Assembly: GCA_022376515.1 (NCBI GenBank)
Contig: WTXI01000001.1
Coordinates: 930,001 to 994,000 of the forward strand
From: Lactifluus volemus
Taxonomy: Eukaryota > Basidiomycota > Agaricomycetes > Russulales > Russulaceae
DNA: 64,000 nt
Reading direction: 5' to 3'
The position numbers and the translations under genes were made by a program. Shown here in pieces: positions 20,263 to 32,628 of the stretch (within the stretch, counting starts at the first letter, position 1; each line of letters starts with the position of its first letter). The notes under the pieces are model-generated. The model did not search any database, was not told the origin of the DNA, and saw only the letters and a program-made list of their open reading frames with translations.

Positions 20263-22956
20263 ATGGTACAAGATGACTTTGTTATGACTCTGGGCTCCGA
20301 CGAAGAGTCTCCCTCTGATGCCATCGTACCCCCAAAGCACTCAGCGTCAAAGGAGGCAGACGAAGCACAACTGGATCCTGCGTTCACTTTTGATATATCA
20401 GGAGATCCTTATAGTGACCTACTTCGTGGCGGAACAAGCTTTACAGACGTAGTGAAGAGTGGTTCTCGACTCGTACGCCTACTTGATGTCTCATACCGTT
20501 CGCTGATACATATGCAATCAGGATCCGATATCCGTCGATGATATCATAGCAAGGCGAAGGCCTGGAAAGCGCAAGTACCAAGATGAAGGCGACAGCCCCG
20601 ACGAGGCCATTGATGAGCTCGAAAACGACTTTTCCGAGGATGAAGATTCCGCGGATGAAGAGTCCTCTGTTCCCGAAGGTGACGAGGAAGAGGAAGACAA
20701 AAACGTTGATGATCCATTAGCAACGTCCGACGACGACGCTGAAGGTGATTCCGGCAGCGCTGGTTCTCAAGAGGAGGAAGAATCTGATTCCGAAGGCGGG
20801 GCTCCTCCGGAGATGAAAGCGTGTCAGAGACTGAGGCTCAAAAAGCCCAAAAAATAGCGTTCTTTTCTTCGGACGCCGCATCTCCCGAGCAGCATTCATC
20901 GTTCCTTACCATGAATCTATCTCGCCCGATTCTCAAGGCCCTGACTTCGCTCGGTTTTCACATGCCCACCCCTATCCAGGCCGCTACAATTCCAGTTGGT
21001 CTTCTAGGAAAGGACGTCGTTGGTAACGCCGTTACGGGTTCTGGGAAGACTGCAGCCTTCATCATCCCATGATCGAGCGTTTACTTTATCGAGATCGAGG
21101 CAAAAAGGCGGCAGCCACGCGCTGTCTTATTCTTGTTCCGACTCGCGAACTAGCTGTTCAGTGCTACGATGTCGGGAAGAAATTGGCTGCCCACACGGAC
21201 ATCCAATTCTGTCTGGTAGTCGGTGCGTTTGTAACCTGCTCCTTGTCGTCGGGATTGACCTCAGTCAGTTTGTCTGTACAGGTGGACTGTCGCTCAAGTC
21301 CCAAGAAGTCGCTTTGAGAGCACGACCAGACGTCGTCATTGCTACCCCCGGGCGTCTGATTGACCACCTCCGTAATTCCCCGACGTTTACACTTGATGCG
21401 CTCGACATTCTGGTTCTTGATGAGGCCGATAGGATGCTTTCCGATGGCTTCGCGGATGAACTGGGCGAAATAATCAAATCATGTCCTGTTTCCCGACAGA
21501 CCATGCTGTTTTCCGCGACCATGACAGACTCTGTCGATGAACTCGTGAAGATGTCACTCAATAAGCCTGTACGGCTATTCGTTGACCCCAAACGTAGCGT
21601 CGCTCGCGGCTTGGTTCAGGAATTTGTACGGGTTCGAGCAGGTAGAGAAGCTGATCGATCTGCGCTCCTCTTAGCACTCTGCACTCGCACTTTCAAGTCC
21701 GGTGTTCTCGTATTTTTAAGAAGCAAGAAGCTCGCGCATCAGCTACGCATTGTGTTCGGACTGCTCGGCTTGTCATGTGAAGAACTACATGGCGACCTAA
21801 CGCAGGAGCAGGTAGTTCACTTCCCTATATCCTCTCCCGATTTTTTCCTCATTCTCTTGTGAAGCGACTTGGAGCTCTTCAGCTTTTCCGAGATGGAAAA
21901 GTCAATTACCTCATGGCTACAGATTTAGCATCCCGCGGTTTGGACATTAAAGGGATAGAGACGGTGGTCAACTATGACATGCCTGCCCAACTCGCACAGT
22001 ATTTACACCGTGTGGGCCGAACTGCACGTGCTGGGAGGAAGGGGAGGTTTGTTTGAGCTTCCTATCTGGGACCATTCAGAATGCTAATGTCAAGTTAAGG
22101 TCGGTCACTCTCGTGGGGGAAGCGGACCGTAAGGTGCTCAAAGCAGCTATCAAACGGGCTACCAGTGAGGATCAAGTCAGACATAGGACCTTATCACCGG
22201 AGATTGTGGCAAAATGGGCAAAAAGGCTGGAGTCCTTAAAGGACGAGATTGCTGATGTTTTGCGAGAGGAGAAAGAGGAGAAAGAGGTATGAAGAGGCTA
22301 CGTTTGTTTCATTGCTGACCTCACATTGGGCTACTAGCTACGACAAGCCGAAATGGAAGTTAAGAAGGGTCAGAATATGCTCGATCATGAAGCGGAGATC
22401 TACTCTAGACCGGCCCGTACGTGGTTTCAGAGCGGGAGAGATAAGAAACAGTCAGAAGGTGCGTTTCAGTATCCAACCTTCCCTTTGAGCGAACAACAAT
22501 TCCCAGTTTAGTCCTCAGCAAGCGACAATATGAGACCAATTTCCAAATGGGTGGCCCGAAAGCTCCTGGATCCAGCGCCGTGGAGAAAAAGGTATGGTGA
22601 AAAGTCCAGTGAAAAGGACATGCTAGCTAATATCAAAAAAGCCAAAGCGGGATAAATTTTCTGGGCTTACCCGGCGGGAAAAACGGCGGAAGCTTGCGTC
22701 AGAAGAGGAATCGAAGGAAGATAGAAGATCCACGAGTGCGGCGATACGGTCCGCGAAAAAAGGTGCTCGCCCGGCAAGGATAGGTGTCCCGAACGAGACA
22801 ACTTCTACGCAGGGTAAATCCAAACACAAGAGGAAAAGCGGATTAAGTAAAGTTGGGTTTAGTCATGATCAGGGGTCGAGAGTGAGCCGAAGAGAGGGCA
22901 TCCGTGCGAAGCGAGGTATTGTCGCGACTAAGATCAACGGCAATCGACGAAAATAA
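20263..22956 (+). CDS. DRS1: DEAD-box RNA helicase Drs1 (DDX27), 60S biogenesis
   Basis: This is a nucleolar ATP-dependent RNA helicase for pre-60S rRNA processing. The N terminus [18 protein letters not shown] and a Glu/Asp-rich region to 20800 are typical of Drs1. Helicase motifs in order are [16 protein letters not shown] (Q motif), TGSGKT (motif I), VPTRELA (Ia), [17 protein letters not shown] (DEAD), [10 protein letters not shown] (SAT), [13 protein letters not shown] and [15 protein letters not shown]. The Drs1-specific tail follows, with [19 protein letters not shown] and a basic C terminus ending NGNRRK. Introns are at about 20479-20520, 21223-21280, 21812-21860, 22048-22099 and further in the tail. 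Frame breaks at about 20798 (G run) and 21067 (CCC before ATGATCGAG) are each solved by one extra base. Confidence 0.93.
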
Positions 22957-23021
22957 CTTAATACAAATTGGGAGGCGGATCATCCGGCCCGTTTTATTGC
23001 TTGCGGACAACCACCGACGCG

Positions 23022-26000
23022 ATGAACATCAATAAGTCATTCGTTTCGTTAGCAAAATTACAACTTCCCCCATCTTCTCGCTTGCTTTCTTCTGCATGTT
23101 GTCCCGACAAAGATCTCGTGGTTACCATATCTTCGCTGAATGGCAAGGATCACGTCACTCTCTGGAAAATGCAAGGTTCCAAGAAGTGGGAGGTTGACGT
23201 TCACTCTGACTCTGTTTGTAACGAAACAGTCGTTGGCCTAGCATGGAGTCCTGATGGTGCGCCCAGGCATAACTTACAATCCTGTACATACAGAACACAT
23301 GATTTTAGGGCAAGCCATCGCACTAGTCCATCACCCACCTCGGATCACCGTGCATTCCGTTCAAGATGGATGTGAAGAGCATTCCCCCCACTTAATCCAT
23401 GAAATATCAGAGTCCTCGAGATTAACTGGCGTTTGGTGGTTCAAGGACGAGAAGCAAGCGGAAGCAGACACGATACCAGATATATTCAAACGCGGCACGG
23501 ACATTGTATGACTTCGCTGCCACCACAGGAAAATGCATGCTAATCCCTGCTGCTGTGAAAGTCAGGATCTGCTCATTCCATTATCAAGCATCTGCCTCTA
23601 TTGGATTCAGTTTTGGACAACTCACGAGCGCTGACGTTTGTACCTGCCTTCTGAATCTCAGCGCGACCCGTCCCAACCTGAATTGCAGGGCAACCCAGCT
23701 GTTCTCTTTTCAGAATGGTTCCACGAGATCTAAAAAGTCCGATTTACCGGAAGCCATTGCTACCTGGCCAATTTTGCCTCCAGACCCCCTTTCTGCATCC
23801 ATCATGCCAGCAAACGTCACCGGTGAACAAGATGCTAGTCACCTGGAAGATTTGAACAAATCTGATGACTCGAAAATGAGTAGTGTTTTAGTCGTCTCGG
23901 ACAACACGGGCCACATACACTGTTTCCTCGATGGTAGCTATCCTCTGGGCCTGTTTTTGTCGGGGCAGATTCAACGACGGCGTCCCTGCGGAAGCACCCT
24001 CAAAATCCCGTTTTCTTCGCTCATCAACATTCCCAGATGGGTGGGACGACATTACACCCAACTCGTGTGGAGCTACCTTTGTTAAGCACGCGGATTCCTC
24101 GAGACTTGGCAAGGATCTCAACGACCGCCCGTGAGCTGGTCTGGTATGCTATGCGCGTTCTGGATGATATGCATGTTGCGTGGTTCGGATCTGGTGCCCA
24201 GTTGGGCGCAAGGGAGCCCGGAATTAGATGGCTGAACGCACTCGATGATCTCCAGGCGCAAATGGGCGCATGTATGCGTAGCGTCATCATTCTTCCGTTA
24301 CTTATGCTGACACCTCTCTAGCCATAACCGACAGCACGACATCATTGCTTGATTTAACCTTATTGTTACTTGTAGGACGATCGTCGGAGGCAGTATCGGA
24401 TTACATTGGTAGTGGCGAGCAAATGAGTGAACGGGTATGTGTATCATCGACCGCCGCACACGGCAACAGTACAAGCGTGCTTTATAGGGGTTACAAAAGT
24501 GGGAATCCACGGTGGGGGAAGCCCTCGTGAAGCTTCGCGACTTTTCCGAACTGCGAATTTCTCCAGCATGCCAGCGTCTGCACTTGTTGTTGGAGGAGAT
24601 CTTGGGCTGGTCGCAGCTGTAAGCCTCTCTCGGCGATCACATCACGTTCGCCTTCCCTCCGATAACTGATCAGGCCTAGAATGTATGGAGTATGCGAATT
24701 AAAAAAGGACGACATCACCCAGGCTATGACGATGACTAGTCGTGCCATATTTTCCGCTAGCTGGCTTTCAGCAACCGCACGGCGAGAGTTGTCCCGCTTC
24801 AGGGAGTTCATGAAGTGGTTGAGATTTGGTAAGCATGAACGACGAGGGGCTGGCACCTTCCTGACTTGACTTCTACCTAGAAATCAGTAATGCCAGCCCT
24901 GTTGCCGACCCTCAGTCCTCAAATCACCAGCGGCATGACGTCTTGGAGGTGAACGAATATCTAACGACAGGCTTGGTGAAAAGCGAGATAGATACTTGGT
25001 TCCGTGATGGTGTCCCGAAATTCTGGCCGCAAGATTTGGGGACGCCCCATGACAACCAAAATTTATCCGCTGCCATTGAACGAGCGCGATCCGCATTGCG
25101 CGATCCATCGCAGACTGCCTGGGCTCACGTACGTTCTTAATGCCGTATCCCTTTATGAATTCTGACTATGTATGCTACTGTAGCCAGTTGGGTACAGAGA
25201 TCTCTCCCACCTGGATAAAAATCTTCACGCCTTGATCCGAGACTTGGCAAGTCAATGTCAAAATATCTTCTATTGTGCTGCCAGTGCGGCTGGGCGGGCG
25301 GCAAGATGCAAGCCTCCGGTCATGTCGCACCAGGTTGGTTCGGGTCCTTGTGATTCCAAAGTGCACGTTTCGTACACGATTCGTGAGCGGAATGTGGAAC
25401 ACAGTCAGGCAAGCACGTTTTAAGTGCTCATAACGTGATCGCCAAACTCAGAATTACGCAGGGTTCCAGTGTTTGGGTTCAATATTCGCTGCCTATGATG
25501 CTTTGGCCGAAGATGGTGCTGATCGTAAGTTTCTGATCTCCGTTGAATCCAAAACAGTCAAACACTGAATACACGCCCTTTTCACTTTCGTAAGTCTGTG
25601 TGCTCCGGCTTGTCTACGATCCCATGATACCTGGTCCCAAGACTACGGTAGAGGCAGCCATGCTCCAGTGCAGTGGGGACGGAGTTGAAAATAATGTCCG
25701 CTATGACATTCTTGATTTCGACTTTTTCGACGATGACAGCTTGGTCATTGTGTTTCGGGCAAATGGCGCGGAAGGTGCGTGTTCCACTGCACAACACTTG
25801 TCCATACGATTAATTCAATCATGATGTAGGTGTAGCGCCAGGAACCACCTCAATTGCGACCGTTGGCTTTTCAGATCTGCATTATCACGAACTGCATCCC
25901 CTTGTTACCGTAAACGAGCTTTCACGCGAACAGCTGATTAAACACGCCCAGGAAGAATGGAAAGCTGAGCAGGTGCTGTTATATACCAAATGTGATGATT

Positions 26001-26238
26001 ATCTTTCCTATTCGCTGACAGGACAACGTGGTTTATAGATTGCTACCGTCCTCATGCCGATCAGACGATCGTATGTGCTGGCAGGTTGCGTCAGCGGGGA
26101 TGTTTCACTGGCATTAAACGGGAGAATGGGCCGGAGGGTGGCCTGCGTTCTGGACCGCAAAGAAGCGATCTGGAGGTGCTCGACATTGAGGGAGAAATGG
26201 ATGATGAATTGTGGGGAAAAGAAGGGGAGGAAACGTGA
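23022..26238 (+). CDS. APC4: Anaphase-promoting complex subunit 4 (APC4)
   Basis: This is a scaffold subunit of the APC/C ubiquitin ligase. The start MNINKSFVSLAKLQLPPSS lies 66 bp after the DRS1 stop. The N-terminal WD40-like part carries VTLWKMQG, VVGLAWSPDG, IALVHHPPRITVHSVQDG and SIIKHLPLLDSVLDN. The helical middle follows (ELVWYAMRVLDDMHVAWFG, GSGEQMSER..IQKWES, YGVCELKKDDITQAM, VNEYLTTGL..DTWF). The C-terminal propeller part includes LVYDPMIPGPKT, YDILDFDFFDDDSLV, VVYRLLPSS and NGRMGRRVACVLD, with an acidic end. At least ten short introns are needed to join these. The frame breaks at about 26160, where one base restored in GAAA lets the reading end with LEVLDIEGEMDDELWG and TGA at 26236. 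As read, the other frame would stop near 26275. Confidence 0.88.
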
Positions 26239-26574
26239 GTTGGTGGCATGTGGGGTGTGGCGTAACGGGGCCTGATATAATTCGGCTATGATGGACCAGG
26301 GCATGGGGGGATGATGGTATGGGTGTTGCATGTTGAGAGCGCTACGCACAAAGTGGCTGTGATTGAGTGGAGGAGGTGAGGCCAGGGACTGGCAGTCTAG
26401 TCTAAGGATAACGGAAGCAAAAAAAAAAAAAAATTAAATGAGAGCCGAATGCCAGGTTGATGGCTAAGCGGACGTGGTCCTCGTGTGTTTTGATTCTCTG
26501 AATCTGCGCTGCCATTTAAGATAAATAATTCGGGATATTCCCCCCGGCGTTGTCTGCTTTTCCCTCCTCGTTCA

Positions 26575-28031
26575 ATGGCCCCAACAACTCCCAGGGACGA
26601 CTCTTCGTCCCGTGTCTCTGATACGGCCCTAAGGAAAAAGAAAAACGCTGATGCTCAAGCCGCCTTTAGAGCAAGGCGCGCCAATTACATTGCCACGTTA
26701 GAGGAAACCGGTGTGTGCCCAAATCCCTTTCCATTCACCTTCCCCCCTCTCAGAATTTTTCCCTCTCTTCAAAAGTCACAAACTTGGAGGCCGTAGTTTT
26801 ACAACTTCAAGATTCCTGTCGTGAAGCCCGTGCAGAGGCCAATGAACTCCGTCAGGACAACAACCGTCTGAGGAATGCAGGAAGGGAGCGAGAGAAATTC
26901 TGGAGAGCCCTGTGGCAGACGAAAAAGGGGTCGGAATCGCAAATGGACGAGTTTCCTCCCCTCCCTGCGTGTTTTGGTCCTATGCATCCTCATATCACTG
27001 CTATCAACTCACAGATCGGCTCTGCCGTTGGCCCCTACCCTGACGATGCGCTTCACTACCCAACGGGCAACACACCTCCCTTCTCAGACGTCCCATATCC
27101 TACTAGCAATCCCAGCGAACTTGTTGCCCGTTCTCCCTCTGTCCCCTATGCACATGGCGACGCCGAGTCGCATCGGCAATCTAACCAATTCACACCCTAT
27201 CCTTCCCCACCGCGAAACGTCATCCGTGATGTTACTTGGGCCCCGCCAATAGCCCTTACTGGGTCTTCTGGAGGAGATTCCGGTCATGCGGGGAGCAGCA
27301 GTTCTTCTCATTCACCCACTTTTGTAGAATCGCCGAGTGTGACTACCAATGACATTCCCTACCCTTCCCGTTACCCGGGCCACAGCTACGAGGACCAAAA
27401 AATCGTTCCTTCACCATTGGACTCTGCTCCTTATCTTCCCACCAGTCGTTCTCACTCTCCAACATCAACTCGACCATCGTCGTCATCCACATCTCTTACC
27501 TCTCCGTTTCAATTTCACTTCAGCGACGGGTCAGCACCCCATGAAAAAGGCGATTTTGATTTTCGACGACATCACCCACCTGAGGTCACTTTACACGGTG
27601 GAATTGCCGACGTCTCTTTGCTTAGCCACGGTTGCGACGGCATTCGCTTAAGGCTTGGCCAACGTCGTTCGGATTCTATCGCAGATCGCCCGCTGTTTTC
27701 TCCACTCCCTGGTTCGATCAAATCGGATGTCACGGCCGGTGATATTGACGTGAAGTCAGATATTGCGCATTCCAAGCTGAGACCTCGCAGAACAATGGCA
27801 CATGCCACCCGATCACCGTCCCCTGGAGCGCCACCGTTATCTGGCACACTAGCGGTCATCAAAGCGCAGGCATTCGGTGCTTTGCGTCGAACACGTTCTC
27901 GAGCAAAGAAAGGAGCAGACAGTGCAGCAAAGGTTGCCCTGGAAGCCCTGGAAGCCCGCGGAATTGGTATGGGCGTGAGCACGGGTTCAAAGCGAACCCG
28001 GAATGATTATGAGGAAGATGACGACGATTGA
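26575..28031 (+). CDS. bZIP transcription factor
   Basis: The basic region KKKNADAQAAFRARRANYI has the N-x7-R signature of bZIP proteins (N-ADAQAAF-R). It is followed across an intron (about 26713-26776) by a leucine-zipper-like coiled coil with heptad hydrophobics (VTNLEAVVLQLQDSCREA, then ELRQDNNRLR). The rest, about 370 residues, is Ser/Pro/Thr-rich and probably disordered, with TLAVIKAQAFGALRRTR near the end and an acidic tail. Start ATG at 26575 puts the basic region about 20 residues in. Target genes are unknown. Basidiomycete bZIP factors of this layout are common but mostly uncharacterised. Confidence 0.85.
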
Positions 28032-29264
28032 AATCCTATCTACCCGTTCGTCTCCCAGCCGTATTGGTTGCTAGAGAGTACACATCAAACACGATGGATG
28101 GCGTCTATATTGGCCTTTGACAAAAAGGACGACGACCGGCCTTACTTGGAAAGATGAACATTGGGATCATATTGTATGTATATAGTGTGATTTGCATACC
28201 CCAGTTGTAAGTAGTATTTTTAGTCGCCATTCCGACGTTGTATGGCTCTACTCGTCACCAGGTAGTGCTGTTTACCGCCGCAGAAAGTTGCTTACTTTGA
28301 GTGTCCGTGACATCGGGATTGAAATCCATGCCGCCGCGGCTTCCTCTCGGCCGGGCACCGACGATCCCGACTTGTGCGATTTAAGGGAGTTCCGTTTATA
28401 CCCGCCAACTGCATAGTACGTTGCATAGGCGACCCATTTAGCCTCGTTACTTCTCATTCTAAACTGCATGTCGTTTGACCGGGAGCGATTGAGCCCGCCT
28501 GCCATCTGAATGCCGCCCACGCATTGACATGCAACGTGTTTTGCTTAGATGAAGGACCAATCATTCAACGCAACGCATTCGGTTGACAGTTGTTTAAGTT
28601 CGAGGCGAGGCGAGCGGACAATGGACCGCTCTTAGAGGCTTATGTTGAGCGGAGCGCCGAAACCCCATTGTTTTTTTTCATTTGATCATGGGTCGTTCGA
28701 TGCGGCGCAGAAGCCTATTGAAGGGGGGAACCAGGCACGCAGAACCCGACACCACGGGGCCGTCGTCTAGACCCTGAAAAGTTTGCAGGAATAGAATCGC
28801 TGCAACCAAAAGGAAGGGGGGGGGGTGTTTGACCCACCACACACCGCCGCTGTCGCACGAATTTGATATAAATATGTGCACAAAAAGGCTCTATGGCAGC
28901 CTGATCGACCGTGGGCGAGTAGGACAAGGTAATGATAGATATATCAAGAGTGGAGCGTTACTTAAGTGTCCAACCTTAGCAGCCGAGACAGTGCCAAGTC
29001 CACGAGGTCGGTTGGGGCCCGGGGGAGGTGTCTTGGCTTCGATGTCTTGCCCAAGGGGTGGAGGTGGGAGAGGGACAGCACATAGAAGATTACTAACGTG
29101 CTATATGGGTCAATAGAGGACACAAAAACAAACGATGGGAAGCGAGGGTAGGAAGGGTTTTGAATGGCGCGCAATAAAGAATTTCCCACTGGGGTGGAGG
29201 TAAATAGGTTATAGTAACGACCGACTTGGAGAACTGTGCTGGTTGCCATTTTATTTCAGGCAAT
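28032..29264. other. Non-coding interval
   Basis: This 1.2 kb between the bZIP 3' end and the next minus-strand gene shows only short, uncorrelated open frames. It contains homopolymer tracts (a G run at about 28818, a T run near 28671) and no tRNA-like fold or transposon end that I could see. Confidence 0.4.
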
Positions 29265-29805
29265 TCAACTTCTCCAATCCCGCTGCGCAAAAAAAAAAAA
29301 AACCAAGTTCAGAAAAAAAAAAAAAAAGAACCCCAGAATTAAGGGACACATATATAATAGGAGAGTACTTACGACAAGCGTATCTTCCCGCGTTTGTGGT
29401 TCTGGCGTAAGAGGAGCTGACTTTGATGCTTTCAAGCGAGCGGAGAGCTGTCCTGAATTAGGATTGGCAGCACTGACACCCCGCTTGCTTGCCTGATACA
29501 TTTTAAAAAAAGGGTGATTTTCAGCGCTGCGGAGCGATTGCCCGAGGAGTTCGTTCTTTAACCCATGCTTACTGCGTTTAACCTTCGTTCAGCGGCATCC
29601 GCAGCCTGAATTCTGCGGTCGTCAGGGGCTGGTCCCCTCTGTCGATGCCGGGGGACGTGATGATTGCGATTGCGATTGCGATTGCGGTGCGGTTGGGGCC
29701 GTGACCGCGAAGTTGAAGGTCTAGTTGAGGTGGGTCGCTGAGCCGTTGAAGGGCTCAATGTGTGTCCTCCTGAGTGGTGGGAGGCTTTGAACAGATCGCA
29801 CCCAT
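29265..29805 (-). CDS. SVIP-like Cdc48/p97-binding protein with VIM motif
   Basis: The small protein starts MGAICSKPPTTQED, an N-terminal Gly-2 and Cys-5 context suited to N-myristoylation and palmitoylation, as in vertebrate SVIP (MG-x-C). A disordered Arg/Pro/Asn linker follows, then RIQAADAAERR, an exact R-x5-A-A-x2-R VCP-interacting motif. The motif continues as LNAASKRGVSAANPNSG, resembling the SVIP segment after its motif. The three exons run 29805-29573, 29493-29373 and 29282-29265, with clean GT..AG joins, ending DTLVRDWRS. About 130 residues. Known family role: SVIP inhibits or recruits p97 at ER and lysosomal membranes. Between MGAICSK.. and HTLSPSTAQRP the frame needs one extra base near 29764. 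The identity is inferred from motif and layout, not from overall similarity. Confidence 0.68.
29662..29685. repeat. Hexanucleotide repeat (GATTGC)x4
   Basis: Four tandem GATTGC copies code for alternating Arg-Asn in the linker of the SVIP-like protein on the minus strand. Confidence 0.85.
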
Positions 29806-29948
29806 GTGCACGTATGATTCGATTCACTTTAGAGAGACTAGGTGTGGGCGCCCACAGCGTGGTGTTATTATATTGCAATAACATTATATCCGATAAATCG
29901 GCTCCACAACTACTAGTTACCCCTCTCCGCGAGTTATTCCATACAATA

Positions 29949-30398
29949 TTACAGGCCCTCGTCCGCCTCATCCGAGACAGCTGCATATTCCCTTCTTGTC
30001 CTAGCAGTACTCGATCTTCGTGTCTCTAGGTCAATATCGTCAACTCGTCCCGGCATCAGTAGCTGAGCCATTGATTGAGATGAGACACGATGTAGTAGAA
30101 GAGTGCACTTACTTGCCACCATTTGCGGCCTGTATGCCAAGGCAAGCTTGTATCTAATCCTGCTTTAACCATCCTCCCTTTGATCCCCGCCCCAAGTAAG
30201 AGACCGAAAACGGTGAGGAGGAACAAAGAGACCACTAGCTGGTCCCGCGGCGAGTCACGTTCTGGCGATGCGACTCACATTTAGCGAGCTTGAGGAGAAG
30301 CTATCAGAGGTTACATACGGAAGCAGCGTGCCTCCACATCTCCCTCCTTCCCCGTGGCGGTATCTGGGTCCGCATCGCCAAGGGAGGCCCCCGCACAT
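29949..30398 (-). CDS. Small single-pass membrane protein, unknown function
   Basis: I do not recognise this family. The best-supported part is the exon reading SPERDSPRDQLVVSLFLLTV..LLLGAGIKGRMVKAGL, one clear transmembrane helix. It is followed by LPWHTGRKWWQ, a GTAAGT donor, and a final exon LLMPGRVDDIDLETRRSS to ADEGL with TAA at 29949. Upstream, an intron (GTATGT..GTGAG, 45 nt) joins an acidic segment DADPDTATGKEGDVEARC, and ATG at 30398 (MCGG) would start it if one G is restored in a G run near 30391. This gives about 118 residues. The start and first exon are tentative, and the plus-strand frame over the same DNA is considered a shadow. Confidence 0.35.
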
Positions 30399-30811
30399 AT
30401 GGATAGACTCTGATTTAGACACCATTGCTTCGTACAGGAGAGGCAGGGCTTGGAAGGGTGATCTGGAACATCTAGACGGAGTATGGCAGATTTTGTCCCG
30501 AAACATATACCTGCTCCTCCGATATGAGAAAAGCTACAAGAGAACGTTGATGACAATACCCACATTTACAGAAACTGGTGGCTTCCCATTTTTTGCTGAG
30601 TGCAGCGGCGGAAGGGAGCTATAACAGCATGAGGATAAGGTCGAGAAAGGAATATGTGCGATCGCACCGAGAAAATGAAGAAAAGGAAGAGAGTAAACAA
30701 CTTGAGACGGAGCATTGAATTGAGAGGAGAGACTCGCTCGCGCCACGACGCGTCGTGCAAACACCAACTCGGAGGTCCACATTCGTTCAACTTACAACTG
30801 GCACGGGTTGA

Positions 30812-32382
30812 ATGTCCGCTGAATACGAAGACGTCCTTACTAACCAGCCCGTTGTTATCGATAACGTCTGCAACCAAGCAGCTATATCTCCGTCCACCTT
30901 CTTTGTCTCATTCGGTCCTTTTTCTCTAGGGCTCGGGAACAATCAAGGCAGGATTCGCTGGTCAGGATCATCCGAAATGCTTCTTCCCCTCATAGTCCGT
31001 CTTTTCCCCTTTTCTGGTTCGCGTGTGATCACTGACGGCAGCCAAAAGTGTCGGGCGGCCAAAGCACGTTCGAGTGATGGCCGGTGCTCTTGAAGGGGAC
31101 GTCTTCATAGGCAGGAAAGCCCAGGAATTTAGGGGGTTGTTGAAGATCAAGTACCCCATGGAACACGGCATCGTAACCGACTGGGACGATATGGAACGCA
31201 TATGGAATTGGGTTTATGCGGAAGAGTTGGGCACGCTCAGCGAAGAGGTCCGTCCCTACGTCTTGTCTGTCGCATTGGCTCACTTGCGCTCCATGGGATA
31301 ATATACAGCATCCAGTGCTGCTCACCGAAGCTCCATTAAACCCGCGAACGAATCGAGAGTCGGCAGCACAAATCCTCTTCGATACATTCAACGTCCCCGC
31401 TTTATACATATCCGTACAAGCCGTTTTATCGTTGTACGGACGCGCTCCATCCCCGCTCACCGGTCCACTCTAATAAAGGTTACAATAGATACGCATCTGG
31501 TCGAACAACAGGCATCGTCCTTGACTCAGGGGATGGTGTCACACACGCAGTACCGGTGTTTGAGGGATTCTCTATGCCGCATGCTATTCGCAGAGTAGAT
31601 GTCGCGGGAAGGTACGTTGCGAAACGGGTGTTCTAAATGTTACCTGCAGTGGCTGCAACTGCACAGGGATGTGACGGAGCACCTTCAACTATTGCTTCGA
31701 AAGGCTGGGCACCATCTCCACACTACAGCCGAGCAAGAGGTGGTGCGAACCATCAAGGAGAAGAACTGTTATATCGCGTTGAACCCCCAAAAAGAGGAAA
31801 AGGAAACGCATGGTCGCACCGAAATCTTTCGACTACCCGACGGTAACACTATCTCAGTATGATTCCGACCTCGTGTGCTACGTAGGGGCGCTGCTAACGC
31901 CACAGCTAGCTGGGACCAGAACGATTTCGTGCAGCAGAGATTCTTTTCAATCCGGAGATTATTGGCCTGGAAGATGCCGGCGTTCACCAGGTTGTTGTCG
32001 ACTCCATTAATCGCGTGGATATGGACTTGCGGAAAAGCCTGTTTTCCAACATTGTGTTGAGTGGGGGCACCACGCTTTGCACTGGTATGTCGAATTTAGC
32101 ATATGCAATACTCGCGTTGCTCATCGTTGTAGGTTATGGTGACCGGCTCTTGAATGAAGTCAAGAGAATGAAAGAAGGGAAGCTCAAGATCTACGCGCCG
32201 CCAGAGCGAAAATATTCGACATGGATCGGCGGGTCCATCCTTGCTGGGTTGAATACGTTCAAAAAGGTCAGTCGTCTAGTATCGATTCACTGTTTCTGCG
32301 TCCTAATCAGCCTCAGATGTGGGTTTCTGCAGAAGAGTATCAAGAAGACCCAGAGATTATTCACAAGAAATTCGGATTCTGA
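30812..32382 (+). CDS. ARP1: Actin-related protein 1 (centractin), dynactin filament
   Basis: ARP1 forms the short filament of the dynactin complex, which activates cytoplasmic dynein in hyphal transport. The protein starts [18 protein letters not shown]. After introns it reads [16 protein letters not shown] (phosphate 1 loop), [67 protein letters not shown] (phosphate 2 loop), [42 protein letters not shown] and [15 protein letters not shown], ending [18 protein letters not shown]. The MAGALEGD insertion-type block and the end KKFGF favour ARP1 over actin. Eight introns fit without frame correction, and the length is near 380 residues as expected. Confidence 0.95.
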
Positions 32383-32628
32383 TGTTGGGCCCTAGGCCTA
32401 CTCTTACCTACCTGCATTGTAATGTTGATTAAAATACAATACCCCCGCATATAGACACCTGTTCTACTAGGTTATGTATTGATGGCCCGCAATCATATGT
32501 TGCCATGTCCATGTCGGTGCATATGCATATATTCATGGGTGGTGCAATAAGCTTATGCATCAACATCGTGATAAAGGTTTGACATGCAGTATAAAAACAA
32601 CCGTGAAATTTCAATCCGCACGGTAATT

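Noticed and set aside
29290..29330. Long A tracts suggesting a retroposed poly-A tail
   Set aside because: They fall in the second intron of the SVIP-like gene as its pyrimidine tracts on the minus strand, and no target-site duplication is visible.
30268..30624. 118-codon plus-strand frame upstream of ARP1
   Set aside because: It overlaps the more protein-like minus-strand membrane gene, and no family or splice evidence supports it.
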